NCBI GenBank assembly: GCA_019118925.1
Contig: DWYC01000069.1
Location: 1-44,079 of the forward strand
Origin: Candidatus Flavonifractor intestinipullorum
GTDB taxonomy: Bacteria > Bacillota > Clostridia > Oscillospirales > Oscillospiraceae
Direction of reading: 5' to 3'
DNA: 44,079 nt
Position 1 is the stretch's first letter. Each line of letters starts with the position of its first letter. Below, piece after piece: positions 7,102-14,237 of this stretch. Both the position numbers and the translations under genes were made by a program. The notes under the pieces are model-generated. The model searched no databases, was not told the DNA's origin, and saw only the letters and a list, made by a program, of their open reading frames with translations.

Positions 7102-7983
7102 ATGGATGATCGTTATGAGGCGTACGCGCGCTACTTGTCCCAGGAAAAGCGGGCCGCCGCCAATACGCAGAGCTCCTATCTGCGGGATGTGCGGCAGTTT
7201 CTGACCTGGCTGGAGGGGGAAGGGCGGACGGCAGAGCAGGCGGACCAGGCGGATGTGGAGGGCTATCTGAACCACCTGGAGGCCCAGCACAAGTCGGCGG
7301 CCACGGTGACCCGGTGCCTGGCCTCTCTGAAGTCGTTTTACCAGTTCCTCATCGCCCGGGGCTGGACGCAGTCCAATCCGGTCCGGGGGCTGGTCCCCGC
7401 CCGGGTGGAGCGCAAGCTCCCCCAGATCCTGACCAATCAGGAGGTGGAGCTGTTCCTGGACCAGCCCGACCCGGCCGACCCCAAGGGCTGCCGGGACAAG
7501 GCCATGCTGGAGCTGCTCTACGCCACCGGCATCCGGGTCAGCGAGCTCATCGGCCTGAACCGGAAGGATGTGAACCTGAGCGCGGGGTTCATCCACTGCG
7601 TCAACGGGGAGCGGGAGCGGATCATCCCGCTCTACGCCGCCGCGGTGCAGGCCCTCCAGGACTATCTGGAGCATGTGCGCCCCCAGATGATCGAGCACCC
7701 CGACGAGCAGGCGCTCTTTGTCAACATGAGCGGGGAGCGGATGAGCCGCCAGGGGTTTTGGAAAATCATCAAGCACTATCAGGAGAAGGCGGGGATTCAG
7801 AAGGACATCACCCCCCACACCCTGCGCCACTCCTTTGCGGCCCACCTGCTGGAAAACGGGGCGGATCTGCGCTCGCTCCAGGTGATGCTGGGCCACGCGG
7901 ACATCTCCTCCACCCAGATCTACACCCAGATCGTCAGTCAGCGGCTGAAGGAGGTCTATCAAAAGGCCCACCCAAGGGCGTAA
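7102..7983 (+). CDS. xerD: Tyrosine recombinase XerD
   Basis: A 293-residue tyrosine recombinase of XerC/XerD length that resolves chromosome dimers at dif. The N-terminal SAM-like core-binding domain covers about residues 1-88, the catalytic domain 105-290. Catalytic residues seen: R145 (YATGIRVSEL), H239 and R242 (PHTLRHSF), H265 (LGHADISS) and the nucleophile Y274 (TQIYTQI). The beta-hairpin lysine normally found in a GKGxKER-type motif is not obvious: the segment reads CVNGERERIIPL (about residues 166-177). The ATG follows AGAGAGAAGG. It is cotranscribed with spoIIM and closed by a terminator at 8002-8029. Dif-like half-site sequence lies about 0.85 kb upstream. XerD rather than XerC is chosen from the spoIIM linkage. 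Confidence 0.9.
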   Translation: MDDRYEAYARYLSQEKRAAANTQSSYLRDVRQFLTWLEGEGRTAEQADQADVEGYLNHLEAQHKSAATVTRCLASLKSFYQFLIARGWTQSNPVRGLVPARVERKLPQILTNQEVELFLDQPDPADPKGCRDKAMLELLYATGIRVSELIGLNRKDVNLSAGFIHCVNGERERIIPLYAAAVQALQDYLEHVRPQMIEHPDEQALFVNMSGERMSRQGFWKIIKHYQEKAGIQKDITPHTLRHSFAAHLLENGADLRSLQVMLGHADISSTQIYTQIVSQRLKEVYQKAHPRA

Positions 7984-8001
7984 AAAACAGGCAGACAGCA
8001 G

Positions 8002-8029
8002 GCGCTCTCCTCCGGGAGGGCGCTTTTTT
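8002..8029 (+). terminator. Terminator of spoIIM-xerD
   Basis: The stem GGCGCTCTCC pairs with GGGAGGGCGC (one G-U), followed by TTTTTT at 8024-8029. Confidence 0.82.
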
Positions 8030-8062
8030 GCAGCAGAGAGCGCCGCGGACGCCAATTGCCGG

Positions 8063-8091
8063 TTGCGTGCCGCCTATTCCTGTGATACAAT
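8063..8091 (+). promoter_or_regulatory. Promoter of the ruvC operon
   Basis: TTGCGT (8063-8068), 17 bases, TACAAT (8086-8091), with TGA before the -10 (extended -10). It follows the xerD terminator directly, so ruvC starts a new operon. Confidence 0.72.
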
Positions 8092-8126
8092 CAACTATGT
8101 ATGGACACAAGAAGGGACCCAGACTT

Positions 8127-8660
8127 ATGTTGATTTTAGGCATCGATCCGGGGTTTGCCATCGTGGGCTTCGGTCTGGTGGAGGCGGAGCGCGGAGAGCA
8201 GCGCCTGCTGCGCTGCGGGACCATCACCACCCCGGCGGGTCATCCGCTGCCCGCCCGCCTGCGGCAGATTGCCGACGATATGGATACCCTCCTGCGGGAG
8301 TTCGCCCCCGACGCCATGGCGGTGGAGGAGCTTTTTTTCAACAACAACGTGACCACCGGAATCAGTGTGGCGCAGGCCCGTGGGGTGCTGCTCCTCTCGG
8401 CGGAGCGGGCGGGCGTGCCCATCTTCGAGTACTCGCCCTCCCAGGTAAAGCAGGCGGTGGCGGGGTACGGCAAGGCGGAGAAGCGCCAGGTCATGGAGAT
8501 GGTCCGGCGGCTGCTCCACCTCAGGGCGGCGCCCAGGCCGGACGACGCCGCCGACGCGGTGGCGGTGGCCCTGTGTCACGCCCGGTCCTACACCTCCCGG
8601 CTGAGCCTGCTGGACTCGGCCCGGCCGGGCAGCGGCCGCTACGCGGTCAGACCTCGTTAA
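8127..8660 (+). CDS. ruvC: Crossover junction endodeoxyribonuclease RuvC
   Basis: RuvC is the Holliday-junction resolvase that cuts symmetric strands of four-way junctions remodelled by RuvAB. It is a 177-residue protein starting at ATG 8127 (MLILGIDPGFAIVGFG), about nine bases after AGAAGGGA; an in-frame ATG at 8097 would add ten unlikely residues. The four acidic active-site positions are present: D7 (GIDPG), E67/E68 (AVEELFFNNN), and D140 and D143 in RPDDAADAVAVALCH. The length equals that of typical RuvC. It opens the unit ruvC-ruvA-kinase-ruvB with its own promoter, and ruvA starts 15 bases downstream. Confidence 0.96.
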   Translation: MLILGIDPGFAIVGFGLVEAERGEQRLLRCGTITTPAGHPLPARLRQIADDMDTLLREFAPDAMAVEELFFNNNVTTGISVAQARGVLLLSAERAGVPIFEYSPSQVKQAVAGYGKAEKRQVMEMVRRLLHLRAAPRPDDAADAVAVALCHARSYTSRLSLLDSARPGSGRYAVRPR

Positions 8661-8675
8661 GATGGGAGCGAGACC

Positions 8676-9281
8676 ATGTTTTACTATCTCAGCGGCACGG
8701 TGGCCCACGTGGCCCCCTGCCTGGCCGTCATCGACTGCGGCGGGGTGGGCTACGCCTGCCGCACCACCAACCAGACCCTCTCCCGGCTGAAGGTGGGGGA
8801 GAAGGGGAAGCTCTTTACCCACCTCTATGTGCGGGAGGAGATCTTTGAGCTCTACGGCTTTGCCACCGAGGAGGAGCTCAACTGCTTCCGGATGCTCATC
8901 GGCGTTTCGGGGGTGGGGCCCAAGGCGGCGCTGTCCATCCTCTCGGCCAACACGCCGGAGGGGCTGGCCATGAGCATCATCACCGGGGACGAGAAGGCCC
9001 TCACCGTGGCCCAGGGCATCGGGAAGAAGATCGCCCAGCGGGTCATTCTGGAGCTGAAGGACAAATTGGCCAAAGGGCAGCTCAGTCCCGGCGGGGAGGG
9101 CTACGGCGGCAGCGGCGTGACGGTCATCCCGGAGAACAAGTCCAGCGAGGCCGCCGCCGCCCTGGCGGTGCTGGGCTACTCCACGGCGGAGATCGCCGCG
9201 GCCCTGAAAGGGGTGGACATGGACGCCCTCACCCTGGAGGAGATCATCAAGCAGGCCCTCAAAAAGATGGTGAAGGGATGA
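8676..9281 (+). CDS. ruvA: Holliday junction DNA helicase subunit RuvA
   Basis: RuvA binds the four-way junction as a tetramer and loads the RuvB motor. The 201-residue protein starts MFYYLSGTVAHVAPCLAVI (N-terminal OB fold), followed by the two helix-hairpin-helix motifs in domain II (GVSGVGPKAALSIL and VAQGIGKKIAQRVILEL), a flexible linker rich in G and S, and domain III (AAAALAVLGYSTAEIAAAL), which contacts RuvB. Length and order are standard. Its TGA overlaps the ATG of the next gene (ATGA at 9278-9281), so translation of the kinase-like gene is probably coupled to it. Confidence 0.97.
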   Translation: MFYYLSGTVAHVAPCLAVIDCGGVGYACRTTNQTLSRLKVGEKGKLFTHLYVREEIFELYGFATEEELNCFRMLIGVSGVGPKAALSILSANTPEGLAMSIITGDEKALTVAQGIGKKIAQRVILELKDKLAKGQLSPGGEGYGGSGVTVIPENKSSEAAAALAVLGYSTAEIAAALKGVDMDALTLEEIIKQALKKMVKG

Positions 9282-9832
9282 AGCGCCTGCTTCTGATCGG
9301 CGGCCCCATGGGCGTGGGCAAAAGCGCGGTGTGCGAGCGCCTTTTGGAGCGCCTCCGTCCCGGGGCATATCTGGACGGAGACTGGTGCTGGCGGCGCAAT
9401 CCCTCCACCGTCACGCCGGAGGCGAAAGCCATGGTGCTGGACAACATCTGCGCGGTGCTGGGGCGTTTTTTGGCCAGTCCGGAGGTGGAGTACGTGATTT
9501 TCGGCTGGGTTCTGCACCAGCGGGAGACCATCGACGCCATCCTGGCCCGCCTTCCTTTGGCGGGGGTGGAGGTGTTCTGCTTCTCTCTGACCGCCCCGGA
9601 GGAGGCGCTTCTGACCCGCCTGCGGGGGGATATCGCCGCCGGACGGCGGAAGAACGATGGCGTAGAGGTCCGCAGCCTGGCCTACCGGCCGCTCTATGCG
9701 GGGCTCGGCACCATTCTGATTGAGACGGGGGAGCGCACGCCGGACGAGGCGGCCGGGGCGATCTGCGCCTGCCTGGCGGAGCGGCGGGAGTTTGCAAGCG
9801 GAACAGACGGGAAAGACGGTGGAACGGCTTGA
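9278..9832 (+). CDS. P-loop kinase-like protein between ruvA and ruvB
   Basis: A 184-residue P-loop protein. Walker A is GGPMGVGKS (residues 8-16), followed by a DGD motif at 33-35 ([12 protein letters not shown]), where small-molecule kinases often bind substrate or magnesium. The layout resembles the shikimate/gluconate/chloramphenicol phosphotransferase-like kinase superfamily, but I do not recognise a specific substrate. It overlaps ruvA by four bases, and its stop overlaps the TTG start of ruvB (TTGA at 9829-9832), so it is embedded in the ruv operon with coupled translation. The C-terminal tail (about 168-184, [12 protein letters not shown]) is low complexity and looks shaped by the overlapping ribosome binding site of ruvB. 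The protein's role in recombination, if any, is unknown. Confidence 0.75.
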   Translation: MKRLLLIGGPMGVGKSAVCERLLERLRPGAYLDGDWCWRRNPSTVTPEAKAMVLDNICAVLGRFLASPEVEYVIFGWVLHQRETIDAILARLPLAGVEVFCFSLTAPEEALLTRLRGDIAAGRRKNDGVEVRSLAYRPLYAGLGTILIETGERTPDEAAGAICACLAERREFASGTDGKDGGTA

Positions 9833-10890
9833 GCATTGATTTTTCCGAACATGAAGTGAATTTAGAGGATATGGAGCCTCTGATGACCGCCGCCCAGACG
9901 GCGGAGGATGCGGCGGAGTACTCCCTGCGGCCCCAGACCCTGCGGGAGTACATCGGCCAGAAGAAGGCCAAGGAGAACCTCTCGGTCTTTATCCAGGCGG
10001 CCAAAATGCGGGGGGAGCCTCTGGATCATGTGCTCCTCCACGGCCCCCCGGGACTGGGCAAGACCACCCTGAGCAACATCATTGCCAACGAGATGGGGGT
10101 TCATATCCGCATCACCTCCGGCCCGGCCATTGAAAAGCCGGGGGATCTGGCGGCGCTGCTGACCAATCTGAACGAGAACGACATCCTCTTTGTGGACGAG
10201 ATCCACCGGCTCAACCGCTCAGTGGAGGAGATTCTGTACCCCGCTATGGAGGATTTCGCCATCGACATCATCATCGGCAAGGGCCCTTCAGCCAACTCCA
10301 TCCGGCTGGACCTGCCCCACTTCACGCTGGTGGGGGCCACTACCCGGGCCGGGCAGCTCTCGGCCCCCCTGCGGGACCGGTTCGGGGTGACCCTGCGTCT
10401 GGAGCTCTACACCCCCGAGGAGCTCAAGCTCATCGTGCAGCGCTCGGCGGGCATTTTGGAGGTGCCCATTGAGGACGACGGGGCCCTGGAGATTGCCCGG
10501 CGCAGCCGGGGCACGCCCCGCATTGCCAACCGGATGCTCCGGCGGGTGCGGGACTTTGCCCAGGTGCGGGCGGGGGGCGTCATCACGCGCGGCGTGGCCG
10601 ACCAGGCCCTCACCGCGCTGGAGGTGGACGAACTGGGGCTGGACGCCATCGACCGGCGGATGCTCCGGAGCATCATCGAGCACTACGGCGGCGGCCCCGT
10701 GGGGCTGGAGACCCTGGCCGCCACCATTAATGAGGAGGCCGTCACCCTGGAGGACGTGTATGAGCCCTATTTGATGCAGATGGGCTTTCTCACCCGCACG
10801 CCCCGGGGGCGCTGCGTGACCCCTCAGGCCTACCGGCATCTGGGGCTCGCCGTGCCGGGCGGGATGGACCTGGAGCAGCTCACGCTGTAA
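9829..10890 (+). CDS. ruvB: Holliday junction DNA helicase motor RuvB
   Basis: RuvB is the AAA+ ATPase ring that drives branch migration on RuvA-bound junctions. The 353-residue protein has Walker A GPPGLGKT (72-79), Walker B with DEIH (123-126) followed by RLNRSVEE, sensor 1 in LVGATTRAG, an arginine finger region in PLRDRFG, and a winged-helix C-terminus ([13 protein letters not shown]). The start is TTG 9829, overlapping the stop of the upstream kinase gene. The predicted N-terminus has about 30 residues before the conserved [13 protein letters not shown], slightly longer than many homologues. An internal ATG (frame position 15) is an alternative without a good ribosome site. Confidence 0.96.
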   Translation: MSIDFSEHEVNLEDMEPLMTAAQTAEDAAEYSLRPQTLREYIGQKKAKENLSVFIQAAKMRGEPLDHVLLHGPPGLGKTTLSNIIANEMGVHIRITSGPAIEKPGDLAALLTNLNENDILFVDEIHRLNRSVEEILYPAMEDFAIDIIIGKGPSANSIRLDLPHFTLVGATTRAGQLSAPLRDRFGVTLRLELYTPEELKLIVQRSAGILEVPIEDDGALEIARRSRGTPRIANRMLRRVRDFAQVRAGGVITRGVADQALTALEVDELGLDAIDRRMLRSIIEHYGGGPVGLETLAATINEEAVTLEDVYEPYLMQMGFLTRTPRGRCVTPQAYRHLGLAVPGGMDLEQLTL

Positions 10891-10909
10891 CGGTAAAAGG
10901 AGCGCCTTT

Positions 10910-11362
10910 GTGAAGAAGAACTTCTGGGCCTCTCTCCTGGCGGCCGGTGTTGTGGCGGGGCTCGTTCTATCCGTCGTGGCCGTGATTGCGCTCATCGACG
11001 CCGGAGTGCTGCATCTGCTGGGGGTGCGCTATACCTCGCTGGGCGGGCTGATGGGCTACGTTCTGACGGCGGCCGTGATTGGGCTGCCGCTGGAGCTGTT
11101 TACCAACGGCCTGGCCGGGGCGCTGTACCGGCTGGGCTGGGCGACCCGGCGGCAGGCAAACCTGTTTTTTATCCCCCTGGACACCCTGTGTTCGGTCTTT
11201 GCCTTCTGGCTGACGGACCGGCTGATGGATGGGGTGGAGGCCAACGCTCTCGCCATCACCGTGGTGGGGCTCTTGTCCGCCCTCGCTTCCCAGCCCATCA
11301 GCAAGGCCCGGGCGCAAAAGAAGGACAAGACGGGCCGGGAGGACGGGAATACGGATCTTTAA
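10910..11362 (+). CDS. Small membrane protein, possibly YrvL family
   Basis: A 150-residue integral membrane protein with four predicted helices (about residues 8-32, 42-62, 82-103 and 110-128) and a charged, hydrophilic tail (SKARAQKKDKTGRE). Start is GTG 10910 (MKKNFWASLLAAG) after AAAAGGAG. The helix pattern and the block FFIPLDTLCSVFAFWLTDRLMDG recall the YrvL family, membrane proteins that in Bacillus control the sigma factor SigO/RsoA pair. That match is from memory and weak. It lies 19 bases after ruvB and 24 bases before glmM, so it is part of the same transcript. Without the YrvL match it would be called hypothetical. Confidence 0.6.
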   Translation: MKKNFWASLLAAGVVAGLVLSVVAVIALIDAGVLHLLGVRYTSLGGLMGYVLTAAVIGLPLELFTNGLAGALYRLGWATRRQANLFFIPLDTLCSVFAFWLTDRLMDGVEANALAITVVGLLSALASQPISKARAQKKDKTGREDGNTDL

Positions 11363-11386
11363 TGCTTTAACGGGAGGAAACCAACC

Positions 11387-12736
11387 ATGGGTAAATTATT
11401 TGGAACCGACGGCATCCGGGGCGTGGTCAACGCCGGCCTAGACGCCACGCTGGCCTATCAGGTGGGCCTGGCCGCCGCTGTGGTCATGGCCGAGGATAAG
11501 CACAAGAGCCGCCCCCTGGTGGCCATCGGCAAGGACACCCGGGTGTCCTCGGACCTGCTGGAGTGCGCCCTGATTGCGGGGCTGTGCTCGGCGGGGGCCG
11601 ATGTGCTGCGCCTGGGGGTGGTCCCCACTCCGGCGGTGGCCTGGCTGACGGTGGAGAGCGCCTGCGACGCGGGCATCGTCATCTCGGCCTCCCACAACCC
11701 CTTTGAGCACAACGGCATCAAAGTCTTTAACAGCCAGGGCTACAAGCTCCCCGACGCTCTGGAGAATGAGATTGAGGAGATCATCCTCTCGGGCCGGGAA
11801 ATTCCCTTAAAGACCGGCGGGGATCTGGGCCGGGTACGCCCCGGCGAGGCCCTGACGGAGCGGTATATCGACCATCTGGCCGCCTCGGTGGAGGACGACT
11901 TTGCCGGACTGCGGGTGGTGGTGGACTGTGCCAACGGCGCGGCCTCGGCCACGGCGCCCCGGCTCTTCGCGCGCTTCCCCAAGCTCCACGCGGACATCAT
12001 CCACGCCAGCCCCGACGGAGTGAACATCAACAACGGCTGCGGCTCCACCCATCTGGGGAGCCTGAAGGAGGCCGTCCTCGCCGGCGGATACGATCTGGGC
12101 CTTGCCTACGACGGAGACGCCGACCGCTTCCTGGCGGTGGACGAGCGGGGGGAGGAGATCGACGGCGATCAGGTCATGGCCGCCTGCGCCCGGGTGCTTC
12201 AGGCCGAGGGAGCCCTCAACGGCAATACCATGGTGGGTACCGTCATGAGCAACCTGGGCCTGCATCTCTTCGCCAAGGAGAACGGCATGGAGCTGCTGTG
12301 CACGCCGGTGGGAGACCGGAACGTGCTGGAGAAGATGCTGGAGGGCGACTTCGTCATCGGCGGGGAGCAGTCGGGCCACACCATCTTCCGCAAATACGCC
12401 ACCACCGGCGACGGGCAGCTGACCTCGCTGCAATTCCTTCAGGTGCTCCACCGCGCGGGGTGCCCGGCCTCGGAGCTGGTCTCCGGCTGCAAGCGCTATC
12501 CCCAGGTGCTCATCAACCTCCCGGTGGAGAGCAAGGAGAAAAAGGAAGCCATTATGGCCGCTCCGGCTCTGTGGGAGGCGGTCTCCGCTCAGGAAGCCGC
12601 CCTGGCTGGAAAGGGCCGGGTGCTTGTCCGTCCTTCGGGGACAGAAGCGCTCCTGCGGGTGATGGTGGAGGCTTCCAGCCAGGAAGAAGCCATGGCCAGC
12701 GCGGAGTCTTTGGCAGATGTCATAAAAAATTTGTGA
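11387..12736 (+). CDS. glmM: Phosphoglucosamine mutase
   Basis: GlmM converts glucosamine-6-phosphate to glucosamine-1-phosphate for UDP-GlcNAc and so for peptidoglycan synthesis. The 449-residue protein begins MGKLFGTDGIRGVVN. The phosphoserine is S102 in ISASHNPFEHNG. The magnesium loop DGDADR is at 242-247. The sugar-specificity loop is in GGEQSGH, and the phosphate-binding loop near the C-terminus is RPSGTEALLRVM. ATG 11387 follows GGGAGGAAACC. The neighbours upstream (ruv genes, YrvL-like) are not functionally related; the operon grouping is positional. No terminator is apparent after its stop; the sigH promoter begins 37 bases later. Confidence 0.97.
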   Translation: MGKLFGTDGIRGVVNAGLDATLAYQVGLAAAVVMAEDKHKSRPLVAIGKDTRVSSDLLECALIAGLCSAGADVLRLGVVPTPAVAWLTVESACDAGIVISASHNPFEHNGIKVFNSQGYKLPDALENEIEEIILSGREIPLKTGGDLGRVRPGEALTERYIDHLAASVEDDFAGLRVVVDCANGAASATAPRLFARFPKLHADIIHASPDGVNINNGCGSTHLGSLKEAVLAGGYDLGLAYDGDADRFLAVDERGEEIDGDQVMAACARVLQAEGALNGNTMVGTVMSNLGLHLFAKENGMELLCTPVGDRNVLEKMLEGDFVIGGEQSGHTIFRKYATTGDGQLTSLQFLQVLHRAGCPASELVSGCKRYPQVLINLPVESKEKKEAIMAAPALWEAVSAQEAALAGKGRVLVRPSGTEALLRVMVEASSQEEAMASAESLADVIKNL

Positions 12737-12772
12737 TTTTTCGACACAACCTAAAATAATTTGCATAATTAC

Positions 12773-12802
12773 TTGACAAAACCAGGTTGTCTTGCATATA
12801 AT
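12773..12802 (+). promoter_or_regulatory. Consensus SigA promoter of sigH
   Basis: Perfect boxes TTGACA (12773-12778) and TATAAT (12797-12802) with an 18-base spacer. The spacer region contains GACAA/TTGTC half-sites (12775-12779 and 12787-12791) that could form an operator. The start near 12809 leaves a leader of only about a dozen bases. Confidence 0.85.
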
Positions 12803-12821
12803 AGAGAGCAAGGAGAAGCTC

Positions 12822-13457
12822 ATGGAACAGATCCCCACGGGAAGAGAAGATTGGACGGACGAAGCCCTGTGCGCCTGCGCGGCCCAGGGGGACCGCAGCG
12901 CGGAAGAGGAACTGGTGCTGCGCTATAACCGCATCGTCCGCATGTGCGCCCGGCCCTATTTTCTGGCGGGCGGAGACAGTGAGGATCTGATTCAGGAGGG
13001 AATGGTGGGCCTGATCAAGGCCATTCGGGAGTATCAGCCGGAGCGGGAGGCCTCGTTCCGCCGGTATGCCCAGGTCTGTATTCAGAACCGCCTCATCTCC
13101 GCCATAAAAGCAGCGGCAAGAGATAAACATACCCCGTTAAACAACTACGTCTCGTTGGAAACGCCCTCTTTTGACGGTTTCACCATCCACGCCACCTGTG
13201 GGACGGACTACCGCCGGCTGGAAAATCCGGAGGATACGTTCATCGGACGGGAAGAGGCCCGGGAGCGCATGAACGATCTGCAGGGCCATTTGTCCCGGTT
13301 TGAGGCGCAGGTATTGAGGCTTTATTTAAACGGGTTGTCCTATTCCGAGATTGCAGCTGAGGTAAACCGGTCCCCCAAGTCGGTGGACAACGCGGTGCAG
13401 CGCATCCGGCGCAAGCTGGCGCGGCACATTTCTTCTGGCGATATCAGCGAGAGCTGA
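12822..13457 (+). CDS. sigH: RNA polymerase sigma-H factor
   Basis: A 211-residue sigma-70-family protein closely matching Spo0H/SigH, which directs transition-state and early sporulation genes. Start is ATG 12822, six bases after AAGGAG (12810-12815); upstream in-frame codons overlap the promoter. Region 2 is visible as YFLAGGDSEDLIQEGMVGL (core binding and -10 recognition) and SFRRYAQVCIQNRLISAIK. The DKHTPLNNYVSLETP block is characteristic of SigH. Region 4 is the helix-turn-helix GLSYSEIAAEVNRSPKSVDNAVQRIRRKL. It is monocistronic by position: a consensus vegetative promoter upstream, and a separate promoter candidate before the following zinc-ribbon gene. That suggests basal transcription by SigA with control after transcription or at the spacer. 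Confidence 0.9.
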   Translation: MEQIPTGREDWTDEALCACAAQGDRSAEEELVLRYNRIVRMCARPYFLAGGDSEDLIQEGMVGLIKAIREYQPEREASFRRYAQVCIQNRLISAIKAAARDKHTPLNNYVSLETPSFDGFTIHATCGTDYRRLENPEDTFIGREEARERMNDLQGHLSRFEAQVLRLYLNGLSYSEIAAEVNRSPKSVDNAVQRIRRKLARHISSGDISES

Positions 13458-13466
13458 GCGCAATAT

Positions 13467-13495
13467 ATCACAGTCCCAGCATTTCTCGGTATATT
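13467..13495 (+). promoter_or_regulatory. Weak candidate promoter of the zinc-ribbon gene
   Basis: ATCACA (13467-13472), 17 bases, TATATT (13490-13495). The -35 box matches the consensus at only four of six bases. Confidence 0.35.
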
Positions 13496-13533
13496 CCGGA
13501 CCTGGGCAAAAGAGTCAAAGAGAGGGTATCATC

Positions 13534-13815
13534 ATGTACGAAGACAAGACTTTGGTATGCAAAGAGTGTGGCAAGGAGTTCGTGTTCACCGCCGGTGAGC
13601 AGGAGTTCTACGCCGAGCGCGGCTTCCAGAACGAGCCCCAGCGCTGCAAGGCCTGCCGGGACGCCCGCAAGAACGCCGCCCGCGGTCCCCGCGAGTACTT
13701 CACCGCCACCTGCGCCGCCTGCGGCGGCGAGGCCCGCGTGCCCTTCGAGCCCAAGTCCGACCGCCCCGTGTACTGCAGCGACTGCTTCGCCCGTATGCGC
13801 GGCGAGCAGCGGTAA
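13534..13815 (+). CDS. Zinc-ribbon protein with four CxxC motifs
   Basis: A 93-residue protein whose main content is two zinc ribbons: CKEC (residues 9-12) with CKAC (about 38-41), and CAAC (about 57-60) with CSDC (about 76-79). The first half, KTLVCKECGKEFVFTAGEQ followed by GFQNEPQRCKACR, matches the probable zinc-ribbon family found widely in Clostridia. The second half, CAACGGEARVPFEPK followed by RPVYCSDCF, is a second ribbon of a type seen in the same short proteins. No catalytic residues are visible; binding of nucleic acid or protein is inferred. Codon use is very biased to C-ending codons, as expected for high expression. A strong terminator follows. The family has no established function. 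Confidence 0.88.
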   Translation: MYEDKTLVCKECGKEFVFTAGEQEFYAERGFQNEPQRCKACRDARKNAARGPREYFTATCAACGGEARVPFEPKSDRPVYCSDCFARMRGEQR

Positions 13816-13830
13816 TTCCCATTCCGCCTG

Positions 13831-13864
13831 AAAAGGGGGCGCCCTATGGGGCGCCCCCTTTTTT
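13831..13864 (+). terminator. Terminator of the zinc-ribbon gene
   Basis: AAAA, stem GGGGGCGCC (13835-13843) with GGCGCCCCC (13850-13858), then six T. This is a strong hairpin. Confidence 0.93.
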
Positions 13865-13901
13865 GGAAACGAGGAAATTTGTGTCCCGGCCGGATTTACG
13901 G

Positions 13902-13930
13902 TTGAAAAACGGCGGGAGATGGGATATACT
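13902..13930 (+). promoter_or_regulatory. SigA-type promoter of the DUF1858 gene
   Basis: TTGAAA (13902-13907), 17 bases, TATACT (13925-13930); box sequences are identical to those of the scfA promoter. Confidence 0.82.
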
Positions 13931-13968
13931 ATCTCTGTACTTTAATTCTAATTTGGAGGTCAACCATT

Positions 13969-14178
13969 ATGGTTCAGATCACGAGAGATACCATCATCGG
14001 CGATATTCTGGACATCGCCCCTGAGACCGCGCCCCTGTTTATGTCCATCGGGATGCACTGCCTGGGCTGCCCCGCCTCCCGGGGTGAGACGGTGGCCGAG
14101 GCCTGCATGGTCCACGGCGTGGATGTGGACGCCCTGCTGGGCGAGCTGAACAATACCATCGCCGCCAACCAGAAGTAA
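13969..14178 (+). CDS. DUF1858 domain protein
   Basis: A 69-residue single-domain DUF1858 protein. This fold also occurs fused to redox proteins such as hybrid-cluster or disulfide oxidoreductase domains. The family signature is seen in full: TIIGDILDIAPETAPLFMSIGMHCLGCPAS, with the paired cysteines in HCLGC (about residues 30-33), then ETVAEACMVHGVDVDALL. The CxxC suggests redox or metal binding, but free-standing members have no known function. ATG 13969 follows TTGGAGGTCAACC. It is monocistronic, with its own promoter and terminator. Confidence 0.92.
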   Translation: MVQITRDTIIGDILDIAPETAPLFMSIGMHCLGCPASRGETVAEACMVHGVDVDALLGELNNTIAANQK

Positions 14179-14192
14179 ACAAACCGATTCCC

Positions 14193-14223
14193 AAAAAGAG
14201 CGGCGAGAGCGCCGCTCTTTTTT
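14193..14223 (+). terminator. Terminator of the DUF1858 gene
   Basis: AAAAA, stem GAGCGGCG (14198-14205) with CGCCGCTC (14210-14217), loop AGAG, then TTTTTT. Confidence 0.92.
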
Positions 14224-14237
14224 CTCGAAGAAAGAAG

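Noticed and set aside
13461-13472. CAATATATCACA near the end of sigH resembles part of the inverted repeat after scfB
   Set aside because: The match is only about nine AT-rich bases, without a second arm; likely chance.
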